Part shown: positions 59,838-64,000 of the stretch, in pieces
Layout: each line of letters starts with the position of its first letter
How positions within the stretch are numbered: the stretch's first letter is position 1
Assembly (NCBI RefSeq): GCF_016613535.2
Contig: NZ_CP071518.1
Coordinates: 2,542,001-2,606,000 of the forward strand
Direction of reading: 5' to 3'
From: Lysobacter solisilvae
GTDB lineage: Bacteria; Pseudomonadota; Gammaproteobacteria; Xanthomonadales; Xanthomonadaceae
DNA: 64,000 nt
Position numbers and translations under genes: made by a program
The notes under the pieces: generated by a model
Databases searched by the model: none
What the model was told of the DNA's origin: nothing
The model's input: the letters and a program-made list of their open reading frames with translations, nothing else

Positions 59838-62800
59838 ATGAAGCGCCTGCAGTATCCGGAAGGATTCGTATCCGCCCGCCATTCGCGCGGGCGATTTTTC
59901 ATGGGTTGGCTGTTCGCCGCCACCCTGGCGGTCCTGGCGGTCGTGGGTTGCAAGCGCGACGCCGACGGCCAGCTCCCCGAGGTCACCGGCGAGAAGATCG
60001 CCGCCAAGCGCGAAGCGGTGAAGGGTTTCGCGCTGGTGGCGGCCTATCCCGACCAGGACGACGACGAGCTGGCGCTGGCGCTGGAGTTCAGCCGACCGCT
60101 GGTGGGGACGCAGGAGTTCGACGCCCTGATCGCGGTCACCGACAAGCAGGGCGCGCCGGTCAAGGGCAGCTGGGTGCTCGATGACGAGGGCGAAGACGAA
60201 GGCAAGGTCCTGCGCTTCCCGCACGTGGAGGCCAGCCGGGACTACATCGTGATCCTGCGCGCCGGGCTGACGGCGGCCGATGGCACCCGCCTGGGCAAGG
60301 AGGAGCGGCGCAGCGTCTACACCGGGCCGCTCGACCCGGTGGTCGGCTTCGCTTCGCAGGGCAGCGTGCTGCCGGCGCGCGAGAGCCGCGGCCTGCCGGT
60401 GGTGTCGGTGAACGTGGCCGAAGTCGACGTCGAGTTCCTCAAGGTCAAGGAAAAGGAACTGCCGCGTTTCTTCGCCGAGTTCCAGCGCGGCGGCCGCCGC
60501 AGCAACTGGGACCTGGAACGCGACTACTCGTGGGAGGAGGACGGCGAGGAGCATCAACGCACCCCGCTGTCGCGGCTGGCCGAGCCGGTGTACGTCAACC
60601 GGTTCGTGCTGGGCGGAAAGAAGAACGAGCGCGTGCTGACCTACCTGCCGCTGCAGGACATCGAGGAGCTGCAGGAACCCGGCCTGTACTTCGCCGTGAT
60701 GAAGCGTGCCGGCACGTTCAAGGGGGAGCTGGAGACGGCGTTTTTCACCGTCAGCGACCTGGGCCTGCACACGCGGGCCTACAAGGACAAGCTGTTCGTG
60801 CACGCCGCCTCGCTCGAGGGCGGCGGCGCGATTTCCGGGGTCGAACTGCGCATCCTCAATGCCGACGGCGAGCCGGTCCTCAAGGCCGAGACCAACCGCA
60901 ACGGCAACGCGATGCTCGACTACAAGCTCGATGCCTCGCATGTGCTGATCGCCAGCCGCGGCAGCGACGTGTCGATGCTGCCGTTCAACCAGCCCGCCCT
61001 GGACCTGTCGGAATTCGACGTGGCCGGACGCGAGCAGGCCTGGTTCGACGTGTTCGCCTCGTCCGGACGCGACCTCTACCGCCCCGGCGAGACCGTGCGC
61101 CTGTCCGCGCTGCTGCGCGACCAGGACGGGCAACCGCTGACCGGCAGCGGGAAGGGCAAGGGCCTGCAGCCCGTGTTCGTGCGCTACGTGCAGCCCGACG
61201 GCAAGACGTTCCTTGAAACCCAGCTGCAGCCCGATGCGCAGGGCTACGTGCGCCACCAGCAGGTGATCCCGGCCGATGCCGCCACCGGACGCTGGCGGGT
61301 CGAGTTCCGCACCGATCCGGCGAGCAAGGACGCCGTGCAGGGCATGACCCTGCGGGTGGAGGAGTTCCTGCCCGAGCGCATGAAGCTCGATCTTTCCGCG
61401 CAGGACGTGATCAGGCCCGGCGAGCCGCTGCGCCTGGTGGCGACCGGCGCCTACCTCTACGGCGCCCCGGCCGCGTCCAACCGCTTCACCGCCAAGCTGA
61501 CCGTGTCCGTCGAGCAGCATCCGGTGGAAGCCCTGCCGGGCTGGTTCTTCGGTGATCCGACCGTGGAACTGCCCAAGGAAGCCAAGGACGTCATCGATAC
61601 CTCGCTGGACGAGAACGGCAAGCTGACGCAGGACGTCGCGCTGCCGGCCGAGGCCAAGCCGGTCAGTCCCATCGCCGCGATCGTGGCCGGCAGCGTGTTC
61701 GAAAGCGGCGGGCGCAGCGTCAACCGCAGCCTCAAGCGCGTGTTGTGGCCGGCCGACGCGCTGGCCGCGGTCCGCCCGCTGTTCGACGACAAGGAAGGCA
61801 GCGACGCCAACGCCACCGTTTCCTTCGAGATCGGCCGCTTCGGCGCCGACGCGCGCGCGCGTCCGGGCAAGGGGCTGCGGGTCACCCTCATCCGCGAACA
61901 CCGCGACTACCACTGGAACTGGAACGACGACGGCGGGTGGGACTACGACTTCAACCGCCGCTTCGAGGACATCGAGACGCGCGTGGTGGACATCGGCACC
62001 GCCGCCACGAAAGTCAGCTTCCCGGTGGAGTGGGGCGAATACCGCGTCGACGTCTTCGATCCCGCCACCCGCCTCACCACGCGCTACCCGTTCCGGGCCG
62101 GCTGGAGCTGGGGCGACGAGAACCGCGGGCTGGACGCGCGGCCGGACAAGGTCAAGCTGGCGCTGGACAAGACCGCCTACCGCGCCGGCGACACGCTCAA
62201 GGTCACCCTGACCCCGCCGCACGAGGGCAAGGGACTGCTGATGGTCGAGAGCGACCGCATGATCTTCGTGCAGGACATCGAGGCCAAGGCCGGCAGCACG
62301 TTCGAGATCCCGGTGACCAAGGACTGGGAACGTCACGACGTCTACATCACCGCGCTGGTCTTCCGCGGCGGCACCTCGCCGAGCAAGATCACGCCGGCGC
62401 GCGCCGTCGGCGTGGCCCACGTGGTCATGGACCGCGGCGACCGCACGGTGTCGATCGGCGTGGCGGCGCCCAAGCTCATGCGTCCGGAACGCGACCTGCC
62501 GGTGACGGTGAGCGCGCCGGCACTGGCCGGGCAGGACGCCTACGTCACCGTGTCCGCGGTCGACGTGGGCATCCTCAACATCACCCGGTTCCCGGTGCCC
62601 GACGCGGCTGCGCATTTCTTCGCGCAGCGCCGGCTGGGCGTGGACGCGTACGACGTCTATGCGCGCGTGATCGAGAGCTTTGACGGCGCCACGGCGCGCA
62701 TCCGCTTCGGTGGCGACCTGGCGCCGCTCGCGCTGCCGCAGGCCCGCCGGCCGACGTCGCGCGTGCAGACCGTCGACCTGTTCAGCGGTCCGGTGAAGCT

Positions 62801-64000
62801 CGATGCGAAGGGGCTGGTGCGGGTCAAGCTCAAGGTGCCCGATTTCAACGGCACCCTGCGCGTGTCGGCGCTGGTGTTCTCGGGCAACAAGTACGGCAGC
62901 AAGGCCGCCGAGACCATCGTGCGCGCGCCGGTGCTGGCCGAAGCCAGCATGCCGCGAGTGCTCGCGCCCGGCGATCGCAGCAGTGTCACCCTGGACGTCC
63001 AGAACTTCACCGGCAAGGCCGGCGACTTCAAGGTGTCCGTGGAGGGCATCGGTCCGCTGGCCGTGACCGAGGGCGTGCGCACCGCGAAGCTGGCGGCGGA
63101 AGGCAAGACCACCTACACCTTCCCGTTGCTGGCCAAGGAGGGCTACAGCACGGCCCAGGTCCGCGTCCGGGTGGACGGCAACGGCTTCAAGGTCGATCGC
63201 CGCTACGACCTGCCGGTGCGACCGGCCTGGCCGCAGGTGATGCGCACGCGGACCAAGGTGCTCGACGCGCTCGGCCCGGTCGCGCTGGATCGCGACATCG
63301 CCGATGGCCTGATGGCCGATTCGGTGCGCGCGCGGATGGTGGTCAGCGCATTGCCGCCGATCCCCTTCGCCGCGGCACTGGAGGACGCGCTGAAGTATCC
63401 CTATGGCTGCGCCGAGCAGACGACCAGCAAGGGTTTTGCCGCGCTGCTGCTGGACGAGCCGACGGGCCGGATGCTGGGCGTGCCCGGCCTGGGCGACAAG
63501 CAGCGCCGCGAACGCATGGAAGGCGCGTTCGGCCGGCTGGCCGCCATGCAGATCAGCTCCGGCCACTTCTCGATGTGGGGCGATGGCGATTACGTCAACC
63601 AGTCGCTGACGCCCTACATCGTCGAGTTCCTGCTCGACGCGCGCGACGCGGGCTTTGCCGTGCCCGAAAGCATGCTGCAGAAGTCGCTCAAGGCCTTGAA
63701 CGAGGACCTGCTGGCCGGTGGCGCGCCGTTCTACGGCTACGACCATCGCGATCACCTCAAGTTCGCCTACCAGGCCCACGCCGGCTACGTGCTGTCGCGC
63801 GTCAACCGGGCGCCGCTGGGCACCCTGCGCGCGCTCTACGACAACAGCCGCAAGGAGAGCCTCACCGGCCTGCCGCTGGTGCACCTGGGGCTGGCCCTGT
63901 CGCTGCAGGGCGACCGCAACCGCGGCGCCAAGGCCATCGCCGCCGGATTCGCGAAGGACACCAAGGACCGTCCGCAGTACCTGGGCGACTACGGCACCCG
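59838..64000 (+). CDS. Alpha-2-macroglobulin-like lipoprotein, 3' end outside window
   Basis: The frame is open from ATG 59838 to the window end, at least 1387 codons. GGGGAG lies 7 nt before the ATG. The signal MGWLFAATLAVLAVVGC is a lipoprotein type (cleavage before Cys), and the large periplasmic region follows with macroglobulin (MG) domains, including LDPVVGFASQGSVLPA and YRPGETVRLSALLRDQDG. The thioester motif YGCAEQTTS (Cys-Ala-Glu-Gln) at about 63402 is intact, with the following alpha-helical TED domain. Bacterial A2M proteins are thought to trap proteases, partnering with penicillin-binding protein 1C. The partner gene, typically downstream, lies outside the window. Confidence 0.92.
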   Translation, partial: MKRLQYPEGFVSARHSRGRFFMGWLFAATLAVLAVVGCKRDADGQLPEVTGEKIAAKREAVKGFALVAAYPDQDDDELALALEFSRPLVGTQEFDALIAVTDKQGAPVKGSWVLDDEGEDEGKVLRFPHVEASRDYIVILRAGLTAADGTRLGKEERRSVYTGPLDPVVGFASQGSVLPARESRGLPVVSVNVAEVDVEFLKVKEKELPRFFAEFQRGGRRSNWDLERDYSWEEDGEEHQRTPLSRLAEPVYVNRFVLGGKKNERVLTYLPLQDIEELQEPGLYFAVMKRAGTFKGELETAFFTVSDLGLHTRAYKDKLFVHAASLEGGGAISGVELRILNADGEPVLKAETNRNGNAMLDYKLDASHVLIASRGSDVSMLPFNQPALDLSEFDVAGREQAWFDVFASSGRDLYRPGETVRLSALLRDQDGQPLTGSGKGKGLQPVFVRYVQPDGKTFLETQLQPDAQGYVRHQQVIPADAATGRWRVEFRTDPASKDAVQGMTLRVEEFLPERMKLDLSAQDVIRPGEPLRLVATGAYLYGAPAASNRFTAKLTVSVEQHPVEALPGWFFGDPTVELPKEAKDVIDTSLDENGKLTQDVALPAEAKPVSPIAAIVAGSVFESGGRSVNRSLKRVLWPADALAAVRPLFDDKEGSDANATVSFEIGRFGADARARPGKGLRVTLIREHRDYHWNWNDDGGWDYDFNRRFEDIETRVVDIGTAATKVSFPVEWGEYRVDVFDPATRLTTRYPFRAGWSWGDENRGLDARPDKVKLALDKTAYRAGDTLKVTLTPPHEGKGLLMVESDRMIFVQDIEAKAGSTFEIPVTKDWERHDVYITALVFRGGTSPSKITPARAVGVAHVVMDRGDRTVSIGVAAPKLMRPERDLPVTVSAPALAGQDAYVTVSAVDVGILNITRFPVPDAAAHFFAQRRLGVDAYDVYARVIESFDGATARIRFGGDLAPLALPQARRPTSRVQTVDLFSGPVKLDAKGLVRVKLKVPDFNGTLRVSALVFSGNKYGSKAAETIVRAPVLAEASMPRVLAPGDRSSVTLDVQNFTGKAGDFKVSVEGIGPLAVTEGVRTAKLAAEGKTTYTFPLLAKEGYSTAQVRVRVDGNGFKVDRRYDLPVRPAWPQVMRTRTKVLDALGPVALDRDIADGLMADSVRARMVVSALPPIPFAAALEDALKYPYGCAEQTTSKGFAALLLDEPTGRMLGVPGLGDKQRRERMEGAFGRLAAMQISSGHFSMWGDGDYVNQSLTPYIVEFLLDARDAGFAVPESMLQKSLKALNEDLLAGGAPFYGYDHRDHLKFAYQAHAGYVLSRVNRAPLGTLRALYDNSRKESLTGLPLVHLGLALSLQGDRNRGAKAIAAGFAKDTKDRPQYLGDYGT

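Overview
The window reads as a GC-rich gammaproteobacterial chromosome, most likely from the Xanthomonadaceae/Lysobacteraceae (Lysobacter- or Luteimonas-like). This rests on third-position GC bias, gene order (prmB-aroC-asd-fimV-truA-trpF-trpB; tRNA-fMet-rimP-nusA-infB-rbfA-truB-rpsO-pnp; scpA-scpB-rluB; smc-zipA-ligA) and recognisable protein families. No plasmid or phage backbone is present; most of the window is housekeeping chromosome.

Layout. 1-2.6 kb: a frameshifted dienelactone-hydrolase gene cut by the window edge, an L,D-transpeptidase, a small Lpp-like lipoprotein, and a decayed second copy of the dienelactone-hydrolase 5' region in front of rimO. 2.6-9 kb: rimO, small secreted proteins, a cupin, greB, a lipoprotein and a HerA-like ATPase. 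9-16 kb: a LysM lytic transglycosylase, a CHASE-PAS-GGDEF-EAL signalling protein, and the overlapping sco-psd pair. 16-24.5 kb: prmB, aroC, asd, fimV, truA, trpF and trpB; trpA does not follow trpB. 24.7-34.3 kb: tRNA-fMet and the translation/RNA-processing run rimP to pnp, ended by strong terminators. 34.4-39 kb: an FG-GAP/VCBS surface protein, a lipoprotein, a probable outer-membrane protein and an FAD oxidoreductase. 39.2-43.1 kb: scpA-scpB-rluB on the minus strand. 43.1-44.4 kb: gene-free repeats. 44.4-49.5 kb: yciI-like, bolA-like, smc and zipA.

49.5-51.5 kb: the main accessory feature. Between zipA and ligA lie five small lower-GC genes, four encoding small membrane proteins, separated by intact and decaying integron attC sites, with no integrase in the window. 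This is a CALIN-type gene-cassette array. 51.7-64 kb: ligA, epmA, mtnA, repeat-rich spacer containing a duplicated mtnA tail, gyrA (Asn at position 83), and the start of an alpha-2-macroglobulin-like lipoprotein cut by the window end.

How genes work together: chromosome maintenance (smc, scpA, scpB, gyrA, ligA, zipA), ribosome and translation modification (rimO, prmB, rimP, rbfA, truA, truB, rluB, epmA, nusA, infB, pnp) and aromatic/aspartate amino-acid synthesis (aroC, trpF, trpB, asd) dominate. Four genes or segments (dienelactone hydrolase, rluB, smc twice) contain a single extra base in or next to a homopolymer. The most economical reading is residual sequence error, so these genes are described as if intact.
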